Below are positions 8,530-16,942 of a stretch of DNA of 64,000 nt, piece by piece. Where the stretch lies: the NCBI GenBank assembly GCA_025963715.1, contig JAOQAG010000021.1:1-64000 (forward strand), read 5' to 3'. Source of the stretch: Bacteroidota bacterium (GTDB lineage Bacteria > Bacteroidota > Bacteroidia > 2-12-FULL-35-15). The notes below the pieces were generated by a model. It searched no databases. It saw only the letters and a program-made list of their open reading frames with translations, and was not told where the DNA came from. The position numbers were made by a program, and so were the translations under genes. Position 1 is the stretch's first letter; every line of letters starts with the position of its first letter.

Positions 8530-8796
8530 TTAAGTTTCGGTTTTTTTCATAAGCGCCGATAAGACCGAGTAGCAAAACGTGATGCAGATTATTAAAGAAC
8601 CGAAAAAAGTAATATAACTAATCGTATAAGTAATATAATAGTGGGATGTAGCGGGGCCGGAATATTCCTTAAAGTAATTCCAATTATAAAAAAGATTAAC
8701 GATGAAAATGAACACAAGAATTGTACCCAGGATACTTTGAATAACTATTGATTTAATACCCGACAAGTCAAATTTTTGTTTTTTATTTTCTGGCAT
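8530..8796 (-). CDS. Small two-helix membrane protein, function unknown
   Basis: An 88-residue protein with a lysine-rich cytoplasmic start and two hydrophobic stretches ('SILGTILVFIFIVNLFYNW', about 21-40, and 'YITFFGSLIICITFCYSVLS', about 61-80). It ends in a charged KKTET tail. I do not recognise a family. It is flanked by repeat-rich DNA on both sides. Coding status rests on length and a plausible two-helix topology only. Confidence 0.5.
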   Translation of the reverse strand: MPENKKQKFDLSGIKSIVIQSILGTILVFIFIVNLFYNWNYFKEYSGPATSHYYITYTISYITFFGSLIICITFCYSVLSALMKKTET

Positions 8797-8968
8797 TTTT
8801 TTGCAGGATTATATTTTAAAACAAATTATAATTTTTAATTAATAGATCCAGGGGCGGCGCCAGAATGGCAATTTTAGAGAAAGAGTTGATTTCTTTTTTA
8901 GCAAACATAGCAAACTTTGAACCTTGAACTTTAAACTTTTTTAACCAACCTTGCAACTTTAAAACTTT

Positions 8969-9556
8969 TTAACTTTCCAACTGAAGCAGTTCTTCATAAA
9001 GCTCCCTTACCGGTAAGCCCATCACATTAAAATAAGATCCTTCGATCTTTTCAACGGCAATGTAACCGATCCATTCCTGCGCGCCGTACGCACCAGCTTT
9101 ATCGTACGGATTGTAATTGCGGATGTAATAATCGATCTCGTAATCGGAGAGCGTTTTAAAATAAACGTTGGTAAGCGAGTAAAATGATTTTGTTTTGTTT
9201 TTGGAACGGATGCAAACACCGGTGTATACCTCGTGCATTTTGCCGGAAAGCAGTTTTAACATGCGAACGGCATCGTCGTAATTTTCAGGCTTGTTCAATA
9301 CCTGCCCGTTTACCCACACAATGGTATCTGCCGTGATCACAATCGTGTTATCGTGTAATTCCTGATCGAATGCCGCTGCTTTTTTTTCGCACAAATAAAG
9401 TGGGATCTCTGCTGCTTGCAAGTGTTCCGGAAAACTTTCGTCCACATCTTTGGTATGCACTTCAAAATCGATCCCGAGATCTTTCAATAAAAATTGCCTG
9501 CGCGGCGATTTGGATGCCAGGATGAACCGGTATTTTTTTAATTCTTCAAACGTCAT
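8969..9556 (-). CDS. maf: Maf-family nucleotide pyrophosphatase (Maf/YhdE/YceF type)
   Basis: A 195-residue nucleoside-triphosphate pyrophosphatase that probably cleans non-canonical or modified pyrimidine nucleotides. It has the N-terminal Maf signature 'FILASKSPRRQFLLKDLG', the acidic metal-binding 'KDVDESF', the central 'ADTIVWVNGQVLNKP' and the C-terminal 'YDKAGAYGAQEWIG'. A longer start upstream is open, but it would overlap the ubiA-like gene and add non-homologous residues, so I choose the ATG at 9556. It is the last gene of a leftward cluster and lies 5 nt after the upstream gene. Confidence 0.93.
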   Translation of the reverse strand: MTFEELKKYRFILASKSPRRQFLLKDLGIDFEVHTKDVDESFPEHLQAAEIPLYLCEKKAAAFDQELHDNTIVITADTIVWVNGQVLNKPENYDDAVRMLKLLSGKMHEVYTGVCIRSKNKTKSFYSLTNVYFKTLSDYEIDYYIRNYNPYDKAGAYGAQEWIGYIAVEKIEGSYFNVMGLPVRELYEELLQLES

Positions 9557-9561
9557 ACGGA

Positions 9562-10491
9562 TCAGGAGGAAAAAGCGATGATGAATAAATAGCAAACGCC
9601 CATCAGCATTATAAATTTAGCAGTGTTACCGGCCAGGCGGAATTCCTTTTTTGTTTTCGCTGTAAGCGTTTTATAGATGAGGAACACAAAAGGCAATTGC
9701 AATGCAATGAGAAAATAATACACCGAGATCCTGCTTTTTGCAAGTATTTCCAGCTGAACATAAGCAAGAATAGCCATTGTAGCCAAGGCCAGCACTGCAA
9801 CGATCACCTGTGCGGTTTTAATTCCCAAAACGATCGGTAAGGTTTTGCAACCGTATTCTTTATCGCCTTCGTAATCTTCAATGTCCTTGATGATCTCGCG
9901 CAGCAGCGTAGTGATAAAAGCGAAGAATGAAAGTCCCGCGATCCAGTACCAGGCAATGTTTTTAAAATTAACGGTAGCAATGTTCCATTTGTAACAGGCC
10001 CACAATTCATACACGCCTACAATGAACGGTACCATGGCTGTAAATAATGCGATTACCAGGTTGCCGATAAAAAACATGCGTTTGAAATTGGTGGAATACA
10101 ACCACAATCCACCAGTGCATAAAATATGGATGAATACCAGTTTCCATGCGCCCACAGCCCAGGAAACATAAAAGCCGATCAGTACCGCTAAAATATTAAT
10201 GATGGTGTGCGCGCCCATCGCTACGCGGCGCTTCACACCTTTGTCGATCACCATGCGCTCAGGTTTGTTGACCTTATCGATGCGTACATCAAAATAATCG
10301 TTGATGATGTATCCTGCAGCGGCTATCATTACTGTGGAAAGCGACAATAAGAAAAAATGGAAATTGCTCATCTGCAATTCATAACCGCTTAGCTTAAAAA
10401 TAGGGTAGAGGATGCACCAACGCACCATGTATTGGGTAAATGCGATGATCAGTAAATTCTGAACCCTGATTAATTTTAAGAAAGATCTCAT
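9562..10491 (-). CDS. UbiA-family prenyltransferase (geranylgeranylglycerol-phosphate geranylgeranyltransferase-like)
   Basis: A 309-residue polytopic membrane prenyltransferase. The two Asp-rich metal/pyrophosphate sites are visible: 'NDYFDVRIDKVNKPERMV' near residue 65, and 'DIEDYEGDKEYGCKTLP' near residue 205. In Bacteroidota this branch is usually annotated as the archaeal-like (di)geranylgeranylglyceryl-phosphate synthase and sits beside Maf and a KdsC-like phosphatase, as here. The product could also be a quinone precursor; sequence alone does not settle the acceptor. It probably shares a transcript with the flanking genes. Confidence 0.85.
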   Translation of the reverse strand: MRSFLKLIRVQNLLIIAFTQYMVRWCILYPIFKLSGYELQMSNFHFFLLSLSTVMIAAAGYIINDYFDVRIDKVNKPERMVIDKGVKRRVAMGAHTIINILAVLIGFYVSWAVGAWKLVFIHILCTGGLWLYSTNFKRMFFIGNLVIALFTAMVPFIVGVYELWACYKWNIATVNFKNIAWYWIAGLSFFAFITTLLREIIKDIEDYEGDKEYGCKTLPIVLGIKTAQVIVAVLALATMAILAYVQLEILAKSRISVYYFLIALQLPFVFLIYKTLTAKTKKEFRLAGNTAKFIMLMGVCYLFIIAFSS

Positions 10492-10550
10492 TTTAGTAAT
10501 TAGTCGTTAGTAATTTAGTATTTAGACTGTGTGTGAAAGTTGGTCAGACT

Positions 10551-10714
10551 TTTCTGCGGTTCGCAAAACTCAAAACAGTAAACTCAAAACATTTTTTTCT
10601 GCGGCTAGCCAACTTTAAACCTTGAACTTTTTTTTCTGCGGTTCGCAAAACTCAAAACAGTAAACTCAAAACATTTTTTTCTGCGGCTGGCAAAACTTTA
10701 AACTTTAAACTTTT
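10551..10714. repeat. Two tandem 82-bp repeats plus AACTTTAAAC phrases
   Basis: TTTCTGCGGTTCGCAAAACT starts at 10551 and again at 10633, giving a period of 82 bp. Each unit contains AAACTCAAAACA and a second TTTTTTTCTGCGGCT word. The stretch to 10738 is made of TTTAAACTT/TTGAACT phrases. The repeat separates kdsC from the ubiA-like gene and encodes nothing. Confidence 0.85.
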
Positions 10715-10738
10715 AAACTTTAAACTTTGAACTCCCTT

Positions 10739-11260
10739 CTACCACACAAACCCATCTCCATGCGTCCATTTCCCCTGCACTTTCATTACCTGCTCAATTA
10801 CATCGCGCACAGCGCCTCTGCCGCCATTGTGATGGGAAACGTAAATACTGATACCTTTTATTTCCTGCACGGCATCGGCCGGACAAGTAGGCACGCCAAT
10901 TTGTTTCATCACTTCGTAATCGGGAAGATCATCACCCATGTACAGCACTTCATCCGGGTTAACGTTATAAATCTCTAAATATTCTTTGTAAGTATCCAAT
11001 TTTGCATGCGCTCCCAAATACACATCCGTAATTCCCAGGCCGTTCAGGCGCTTGCGCACCATTTCCGATTTTCCACCCGAAATAATCACTACCCGGTAGC
11101 CTTGTTTTACTGCTAATTGCAGCGCGTAACCGTCCTTGATGTTCATGGTGCGCACCTGTTCGCCATCCGGCATTAGTGTAACTGAGCCATCGGTAAGCAC
11201 GCCGTCCACGTCAAAAATAAAAGTAGTAATGCGGTTGAGTTTGATTTTGAAATTCTCCAT
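10739..11260 (-). CDS. kdsC: KDO-8-phosphate phosphatase-like HAD hydrolase (KdsC family)
   Basis: A 173-residue C0-type HAD phosphatase that should release KDO from KDO-8-phosphate for lipopolysaccharide core synthesis. Nucleophile and acid are D17 and D19 in 'FIFDVDGVLTDG'. The later motifs are 'VIISGGKSEMVRKR' and 'LYMGDDLPDYEVMKQIG'. Length and motifs fit KdsC, which works as a tetramer without a cap domain. Its pathway partner kdsA is also in this window at 55769. It is part of the leftward DUF2520/ICMT/KdsC/UbiA/Maf cluster. Confidence 0.92.
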   Translation of the reverse strand: MENFKIKLNRITTFIFDVDGVLTDGSVTLMPDGEQVRTMNIKDGYALQLAVKQGYRVVIISGGKSEMVRKRLNGLGITDVYLGAHAKLDTYKEYLEIYNVNPDEVLYMGDDLPDYEVMKQIGVPTCPADAVQEIKGISIYVSHHNGGRGAVRDVIEQVMKVQGKWTHGDGFVW

Positions 11261-11312
11261 AAGTATTTAAAAGCGTTGTAAAAATAGGATAAAGTTTAGT
11301 GCGCTGCACAAA

Positions 11313-11888
11313 TCAATAAACGAAGGGCAGCAAACGATGGCTTCTTTTCATGTAATTGCGATACTCATCGCCAAATTGTTCCTGCAGCAATTTTTCCTCG
11401 ACGTTCATACGGTAAATAAAAGAGATCAGCACCGGCACAAAAATAACGGGTATGCTCAGCCAGTTATTGAGCGCAACTCCTAACCCTAAAAACGATATCA
11501 ACGATGCGCTGTAAGATGGATGGCGCAAATATTTATACATTCCGGAAGTATTCAGCGCGTGATCCTTGCGGATGGTTACATCCACCGTAAACATTTTACC
11601 CAGCCTGCTGATAGCCATAAAACGCAGCTGTACGCCCAGCACAATCAGGAACAGCCCGGTTATGCGCACTGGTTTAAAATCGCCGATACGGAAAGAAGTG
11701 GTGCTTGCCAGGTAAAAACCGGCAGCAATGGCAATACTCAGCGTGATCCAGATCATCCGCATGGAATTTTTATCCATGTCCCGTTTGTCAGTGTCTTTCG
11801 AGCGCAATTTTATAACGAGTGATACTTCCGTAATCATCCAGTACATATACACCAGGAGGGATACATAATTAAGATTGTTTGTGGTCAT
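11313..11888 (-). CDS. Isoprenylcysteine/phospholipid methyltransferase-like membrane protein
   Basis: A 191-residue membrane protein with about five hydrophobic segments. The C-terminal half has the ICMT/PEMT SAM-binding signature 'YLRHPSYSASLISFLG' and, near the end, 'EEKLLQEQFGDEYRNYMKR', which is typical of these integral membrane methyltransferases. The substrate is unknown; in bacteria such proteins may methylate lipids or isoprenoid groups. The start overlaps the end of the DUF2520 gene by 20 bp, so the two are translationally linked. Its position beside a prenyltransferase suggests, but does not prove, a lipid substrate. Confidence 0.8.
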   Translation of the reverse strand: MTTNNLNYVSLLVYMYWMITEVSLVIKLRSKDTDKRDMDKNSMRMIWITLSIAIAAGFYLASTTSFRIGDFKPVRITGLFLIVLGVQLRFMAISRLGKMFTVDVTIRKDHALNTSGMYKYLRHPSYSASLISFLGLGVALNNWLSIPVIFVPVLISFIYRMNVEEKLLQEQFGDEYRNYMKRSHRLLPFVY

Positions 11889-12657
11889 TTTTTAGAGTTT
11901 GAATGATTCCTTTACTGATAAGCTGATAGATCTTTTTGTTATCCGCATCTGCAATTAATTTCAGGTGCGCTTTCATTGTCTTTTTATCGCCGCGCGCTGC
12001 CGGACCGGTTTGCATTTTTACAGGCGAATTATTTTTGATCTTTGCCGCCGTTTCTTCGATCAGTGGCTGCAATAAATCCAGCGATAATTTATCTTTCTTT
12101 AAAATTCCTTCCGCCACAGCGTACATGTGATTGCTGAAATTACAGGCAAACACAGCCGCTAAGTGAATGGTTTTGCGTTGCCCGGATGATACCTGCTGCA
12201 CATTACCGCTAAAGCTTTTTGCAAAATATTGTAAGGTGGTGGATGTAGGTTTGTTATTGGCTTCAATGCAAACGGGCGTGGTTTTCAGATCCACCGCTTT
12301 TTCTTTCGAAAAAGTTTGAAGCGGGTAGAGCACGCCATAATTTTTTGATGTTTTTTTGAGCACGTCGATGGGTACCGTACCCGATGTATGCACCACGATC
12401 TGGTTTTTGAAATGCAGTTGTTTGGCAACCGTTTCAATGGCGTCGTCCTTTACGGCGATGATGTAAATAATTGAATTGGAATGTAATTTTTTGAGGTCGG
12501 TAATGGCAGCCGCGTTTACTTTTTTTGCCAGCGCTTCTGCCGATTTTTTTGTAGGGCTGTATACCTGCGAGATGGCATATCCCTGTTCCCGCAATGCGAT
12601 CCCGAGCTGTGTAGCCACGTTTCCTGCACCAATTAACGTTATTGTAGTTGCCTGCAT
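11869..12657 (-). CDS. Rossmann-fold / DUF2520 oxidoreductase-like protein
   Basis: A 262-residue protein. The N-terminus has a dinucleotide-binding fold with 'LIGAGNVATQLGIALREQG' (a GxGxxA-type loop). A DUF2520 domain follows, with 'VVHTSGTVPIDVLKK', 'YPLQTFSKEKAVDLKTTPVCIEA' in separate blocks and the helical 'HLAAVFACNFSNHMYAVAEG'. The architecture resembles 6-phosphogluconate- or pyrroline-5-carboxylate-reductase-like enzymes, with unknown substrate. In Bacteroidota it commonly precedes the KdsC-like phosphatase, as in this cluster, where it is the first gene. Confidence 0.9.
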   Translation of the reverse strand: MQATTITLIGAGNVATQLGIALREQGYAISQVYSPTKKSAEALAKKVNAAAITDLKKLHSNSIIYIIAVKDDAIETVAKQLHFKNQIVVHTSGTVPIDVLKKTSKNYGVLYPLQTFSKEKAVDLKTTPVCIEANNKPTSTTLQYFAKSFSGNVQQVSSGQRKTIHLAAVFACNFSNHMYAVAEGILKKDKLSLDLLQPLIEETAAKIKNNSPVKMQTGPAARGDKKTMKAHLKLIADADNKKIYQLISKGIIQTLKNDHKQS

Positions 12658-12684
12658 AGAATAAGATCTGTATTGATTAAAACA

Positions 12685-15309
12685 TTACGCTGCTCTCCGG
12701 ATCCGCGCCCAGATTGCCAAAAATGTACCAATGGCCATGATGATGCAGCCCATCCATAAAATGTTGATGTACGGGAAGATCATGGCTTTCATAACAATGT
12801 AATCGCGGATGTTTGATTTCTTTTCCTGAACGGAAAAATCTACTTTCCCGTCTTCCGGGTTGATCTTCCAGAACATGAACTGTAATCCTAAATTATCCAC
12901 TTTGGAAGCAATCGGTTGTACCGAATTATTATGGATGATATACACAGGAGTGGCCTGGTATTTTTTATTTACATCGAGCACGCTGATGTGTGCCATCACT
13001 GCAATATCGTCTTTCTCCAGGTGATAGGATGTTTTGTCAAATTGCGTGGAAAGCGAATCGAAAATAATAATAGCATTGGAAGAAAAGATCGTATCGCCTT
13101 TTGCCATTGTTACATTTTTTGCAGCAGCGTATTCATCTTTGCTTTCTTCTTTTTTTCCTGTTGCTTTCAGATCGGGAAGATGATCATAAAAAGTAATGTG
13201 CGTATATACATCAAACGTTAAAAAGTGGCGCGTATCCGGCTCTGCAGCATTTCCAAATTGTGGATTGGGATTTTGCTGGATCAATGGAGATAAGCGGAAT
13301 TGTTTGTCGTATTTTCCGGCTGCATTCTTTAAAAAATAATCCACATCGAAATAAGTATTGAAACCTTCTGTGTGGTTGCCTGTGTAAGCCACATAATATT
13401 TTCCCATTGGCAATGTATCGCCTTGTGTCAATAAAATATTGTCGCGGTCCGAATAATCTTTGCCAATGCTTTCTACACTTTTTCCCGATGTGTTTTGTGA
13501 GATCACATCTTTCTTGGAAGTGGAAATTAACGCACCCAGTAATACCAGCGCAAAACCAACGTGCGCAATGGATGCTCCCGCTTTTTTTATTTTTCCGCCG
13601 AATACCTGGATCATATAAGCGGCATTTGCAAATGCGGCAAACAAAGCAGAAAATAATAATAAAATATACAGCGGGTTGCTGTAATGCAGTCCGTATGAGA
13701 TCAGCGCTGTGGCAATGGCAGCAATAAGCAACGATAAACCGATCTTTTTAAAGAATTCCTTAATGTTGGTATCCTTGTATTTAAAATATTGACCGATAGC
13801 GATCAGGAACGTCGTTAAAAATGCAAAGGGTAATTGCCATGCATTGTAAAATTGTTTTACATCGGTTGGCGGCGCTTTGTGTAAACCGAATAATTTATTC
13901 CATACCGGTAACGAGGTATTGAACATGATCTGGAAAGACGAAACCAGTAAAATAATAGCGCCCACAAACATCCAGAATTCGCGGGAATAAATACTTTCTT
14001 CTTTACCGGATTCCGATTGAGGAAGGAATTTAGTGGAACTTTTTACAAACGCATAACCTGTATAAATGATCCAGCAAAATAATGCGACAATACGAAATGG
14101 AATATCGGCATCAACAGTAAACATTTTCAGATGAAAGGAACTTGAGCCTAAAATGTAAATCAGAATTATAAATAGTGTACTGGCAATGGCGTACTGGATC
14201 TTAATTTTTTTATCGATGAGCAATAAAAAGATCCCAAGGAATAAAAAAGCAAATAAATAGATCAGTAATTGTCCCGACATACCCAGATCGGTAAATGCAT
14301 GCACGGATGTTTCACCTAAAATTCCGCTTCGTGTAAGGAAAGTGGAGTAGAGAATGAGGATAAATGTAAGGATGGCTAAACCAAAAGCGGTAAACAGCGA
14401 TTGTCCTTTATTTTTATTAATGAGCATTAAATGTCCGGCACCTACCAATGTGAGCCATGGCACCAATGATGCGTTTTCTACCGGATCCCATGCCCAAAAA
14501 CCGCCAAAGCTTAATGCTTCATACGCCCATGCACCACCCATTAAAATCCCTACACCCAACACGGCTATTCCTAAAAACGTCCATGGTAATGCAGGTTTTA
14601 ACCATTCGGTATATTTCTTTTTCCAAAGCCCGGCAATCGCAAAAGCAAAAGGAACAACAGTTAATGCAAAACCTAAAAAGAGAGTAGGAGGATGGATGGT
14701 CATCCAGTAATTTTGCAATAATGGATTTAATCCGTGGCCATCCAGGTTTTGAAGGTAATTTGGATTGGTAAATAAAGGAATGTTGTAAAAATCGGGGTGG
14801 TTGCGCAGTAACACAGTAAACGGGTTGCTGCCGATCTTGATCGGATGGTCGGAACCAATATACAATCCCAGCAACATGGATGTTAAAAACGTTTGTACCA
14901 GCGCAATGACTGATAAAACCGGTGCTTCCCATTCTTTTGCTTTGCGCTGAAGTATAAAACCGATCACCACATGCCAGAAGGTCCATAATAAAAAACTGCC
15001 TTCCTGTCCTTCCCAAAAACAGGATAAAATATAGCGCATCTGCATGGTTTTGCTGCTGTGGTGCCATACGTATTCGTATTCAAAATAATGGTTGTACAGC
15101 ATCACAAAAAGTGTGGCCACAATTCCGAATACGGAAATACCATGGATGCGGAACGACCAGCGGGCGATACGTTTCCAGGAAAGCGCCTGCTCATTGTCGC
15201 GTGCTGCAAAAAAATAGGAGATGCTTGCCAGTAAGGCAAAAACAAAAGAAAGAATTACGAATACATTGCCAATCTCCCCAATATAAGTGTGTTCCCCTGT
15301 GTATTCCAT
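12685..15309 (-). CDS. ccmF: Cytochrome c maturation heme lyase subunit CcmF/CcsA-type
   Basis: An 874-residue multi-pass membrane protein that should transfer heme from holo-CcmE to apocytochrome c in the periplasm. About a dozen or more hydrophobic segments are visible. The heme-binding WWD motif is clear as 'WAYEALSFGGFWAWDPVENA', followed by 'SLVPWLTLVGAGH'. A large soluble domain precedes the last membrane helix. It is longer than the E. coli protein because of this C-terminal region. It is the last gene of the ccmBCDEF cluster. The exported di-heme oxidoreductase at 49958 is an obvious client. Confidence 0.95.
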   Translation of the reverse strand: MEYTGEHTYIGEIGNVFVILSFVFALLASISYFFAARDNEQALSWKRIARWSFRIHGISVFGIVATLFVMLYNHYFEYEYVWHHSSKTMQMRYILSCFWEGQEGSFLLWTFWHVVIGFILQRKAKEWEAPVLSVIALVQTFLTSMLLGLYIGSDHPIKIGSNPFTVLLRNHPDFYNIPLFTNPNYLQNLDGHGLNPLLQNYWMTIHPPTLFLGFALTVVPFAFAIAGLWKKKYTEWLKPALPWTFLGIAVLGVGILMGGAWAYEALSFGGFWAWDPVENASLVPWLTLVGAGHLMLINKNKGQSLFTAFGLAILTFILILYSTFLTRSGILGETSVHAFTDLGMSGQLLIYLFAFLFLGIFLLLIDKKIKIQYAIASTLFIILIYILGSSSFHLKMFTVDADIPFRIVALFCWIIYTGYAFVKSSTKFLPQSESGKEESIYSREFWMFVGAIILLVSSFQIMFNTSLPVWNKLFGLHKAPPTDVKQFYNAWQLPFAFLTTFLIAIGQYFKYKDTNIKEFFKKIGLSLLIAAIATALISYGLHYSNPLYILLLFSALFAAFANAAYMIQVFGGKIKKAGASIAHVGFALVLLGALISTSKKDVISQNTSGKSVESIGKDYSDRDNILLTQGDTLPMGKYYVAYTGNHTEGFNTYFDVDYFLKNAAGKYDKQFRLSPLIQQNPNPQFGNAAEPDTRHFLTFDVYTHITFYDHLPDLKATGKKEESKDEYAAAKNVTMAKGDTIFSSNAIIIFDSLSTQFDKTSYHLEKDDIAVMAHISVLDVNKKYQATPVYIIHNNSVQPIASKVDNLGLQFMFWKINPEDGKVDFSVQEKKSNIRDYIVMKAMIFPYINILWMGCIIMAIGTFLAIWARIRRAA

Positions 15310-15457
15310 GAAATTCTACTAAATACTAATTATTACTAATATACTAATCTGTGTTTTGAACCAACGAAAAACGAAAATTTGCGAAATGAACGAAACTGTG
15401 TTTAACGTACTACAATCACACAGCAAACTTTAAACTTTCTAACTTTAAACTTTGAAC

Positions 15458-15853
15458 TTATTTTGTAGCCGTTTCCTGCGGTTTGCCGTCATTGTATTTC
15501 GACGGGCATTTCATCAGGATATCGGAAGCATGAAACTCTTCTCCTTCAATTCTTCCGATCAGTACAATTTGTTCGGAGCGTTCAAAATCCTGCGGTTTAT
15601 TTTTGTGCAGGATCACTTTCCTTTCCACGCCGTCATTGTCTTTCATGTAAAATGTAAACATGTTGGCATCCAGTTTCGGATCGTACACCATTTCTTTTTG
15701 AGTATCCAGTTTACCTACCACGTGAAATTCGCTATCCGGGGATTTTGCTGCTTCCGTAAAATTGGCGTATGTGCTGGTGCTGTTCAGTGTTGTTAAAATG
15801 GCACCGATCGCTACTGCGATGATGATGATGCCGATGATGTGAATCTTTTTCAT
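15458..15853 (-). CDS. ccmE: Cytochrome c maturation heme chaperone CcmE, CxxxY type
   Basis: A 131-residue membrane-anchored heme chaperone. An N-terminal signal anchor (about residues 4-22) is followed by an OB-fold domain ('VVGKLD', 'VLIGRIEGEEFHASDILMKC'). The heme-attachment residue is not the usual histidine: the motif reads C116-P-S-K-Y120, the CxxxY form reported for archaeal and some deltaproteobacterial CcmE, instead of HxxxY. It lies between ccmD and ccmF and should take heme delivered by CcmC. Confidence 0.93.
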   Translation of the reverse strand: MKKIHIIGIIIIAVAIGAILTTLNSTSTYANFTEAAKSPDSEFHVVGKLDTQKEMVYDPKLDANMFTFYMKDNDGVERKVILHKNKPQDFERSEQIVLIGRIEGEEFHASDILMKCPSKYNDGKPQETATK

Positions 15854-15963
15854 TGTGATCTACTATTACTAAATACCAATTTATACCAATATACTAATCT
15901 GTATGTGTTACAGTTTTGTCTTTTCTTTTTGTTTACTTTTTTTGTTTGTCTATTGTCAACTGT

Positions 15964-16215
15964 CTACTTATTTTCAATTTCTTTCTCCAGCTTGCTGATC
16001 TTGCGATCAAGCATTGTTAAGTACCCGATGATCCCAATCAGGATCACTGCTACTACAATCACCACTACGTAAATTTTTCCGGATTGATACAATCCTGTTG
16101 CCATTTCAACCGGAGCATTGTTTGTTGCAGTTTGTGCTGCATCCTGTGCAAATCCGCTGGTAGCAATAAATATCAGCGCAAGCGATACGCCTGCTTTTTT
16201 TAATAAGTTAATCAT
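15964..16215 (-). CDS. ccmD: CcmD-family protein
   Basis: An 83-residue protein with an N-terminal signal-like segment ending near 'SGFAQDA', then a single strong membrane helix ('VVVIVVAVILIGIIGYLTML') and a short basic coiled tail 'DRKISKLEKEIENK'. It matches the Bacteroidota CcmD family in position and layout: it overlaps the 3' end of ccmC by 8 bp and precedes ccmE. CcmD is thought to help release holo-CcmE from CcmC. Sequence similarity to E. coli CcmD is weak, so the name rests partly on context. Confidence 0.78.
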   Translation of the reverse strand: MINLLKKAGVSLALIFIATSGFAQDAAQTATNNAPVEMATGLYQSGKIYVVVIVVAVILIGIIGYLTMLDRKISKLEKEIENK

Positions 16216-16873
16216 TGATAAATGTTTTTCTTTTTAATTTTTCAATCCTGATTTTAATGGTCATCATCCACACGCCCAACAGGATCCATCCGATCACAGC
16301 CGGATAAAAAACCATGCGCATGGTGGAATCAAGATCGTATTTGCTAAAGCCGGGATTTCCGCCGTTACCGGGATGTAATGAATCGTTCAAACGGGGCAGG
16401 ATCAACAGGAACACGATCAGCATTACATACGCAAAAATGTTGTACACCGCCGAAATGCGTGCACGTTTTTGTTCTTCATCCAGGGAACCTCTCAAAATAA
16501 AATACGCCATGTAGATCAGCAAAGTAATGGCCGCGCCGTTCAGCTTAGTATCGGCCACCCACCATGCACCCCAGGTGTAACGCGCCCAGATGGAGCCGGT
16601 AATGATTCCCAGTACACCCATGAACATACCGGTATGCGCAGCTTGCGAAGCGATGATATCGCTCTGGATATTGGAATTGCTTAAATATTTAATGCTGTGC
16701 CACAGGGATACAAACAGGATCGTCATCATGCCAAACCACATGGGAACGTGAAAATACAGGTTACGAATGGTTTCGTGAAGGATAGGCTGTGCGGGAACTT
16801 TAAAAAGGAAACCGGCAATGACTGTGTACAGAACACAAAGAGCTGCAAATATTTTCCACCAATTTTTTATCAT
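16208..16873 (-). CDS. ccmC: Cytochrome c maturation heme-handling protein CcmC
   Basis: A 221-residue, six-helix member of the heme-handling family. It presents heme at the periplasmic face and loads it onto CcmE. The tryptophan-rich motif reads 'RYTWGAWWVADTKLNGAAI', and the first periplasmic histidine lies in 'NLYFHVPMWFGMM'. A TTG codon four codons upstream is open, but the ATG at 16873 gives the natural N-terminus MIKNWWKIFA. It lies between ccmB and ccmD. Confidence 0.94.
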   Translation of the reverse strand: MIKNWWKIFAALCVLYTVIAGFLFKVPAQPILHETIRNLYFHVPMWFGMMTILFVSLWHSIKYLSNSNIQSDIIASQAAHTGMFMGVLGIITGSIWARYTWGAWWVADTKLNGAAITLLIYMAYFILRGSLDEEQKRARISAVYNIFAYVMLIVFLLILPRLNDSLHPGNGGNPGFSKYDLDSTMRMVFYPAVIGWILLGVWMMTIKIRIEKLKRKTFIND

Positions 16874-16942
16874 TTCAAAAACCAAATGCCTTTTTAATAT
16901 TCCCTCTTTTAAAGGGGATCAGGGATGATTTTGCCCCTCCAT

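Noticed and set aside
14519-15067. A 182-codon frame within ccmF on the same strand, other frame
   Set aside because: CcmF reads through without interruption, so this is not a frameshifted fragment but a shadow.
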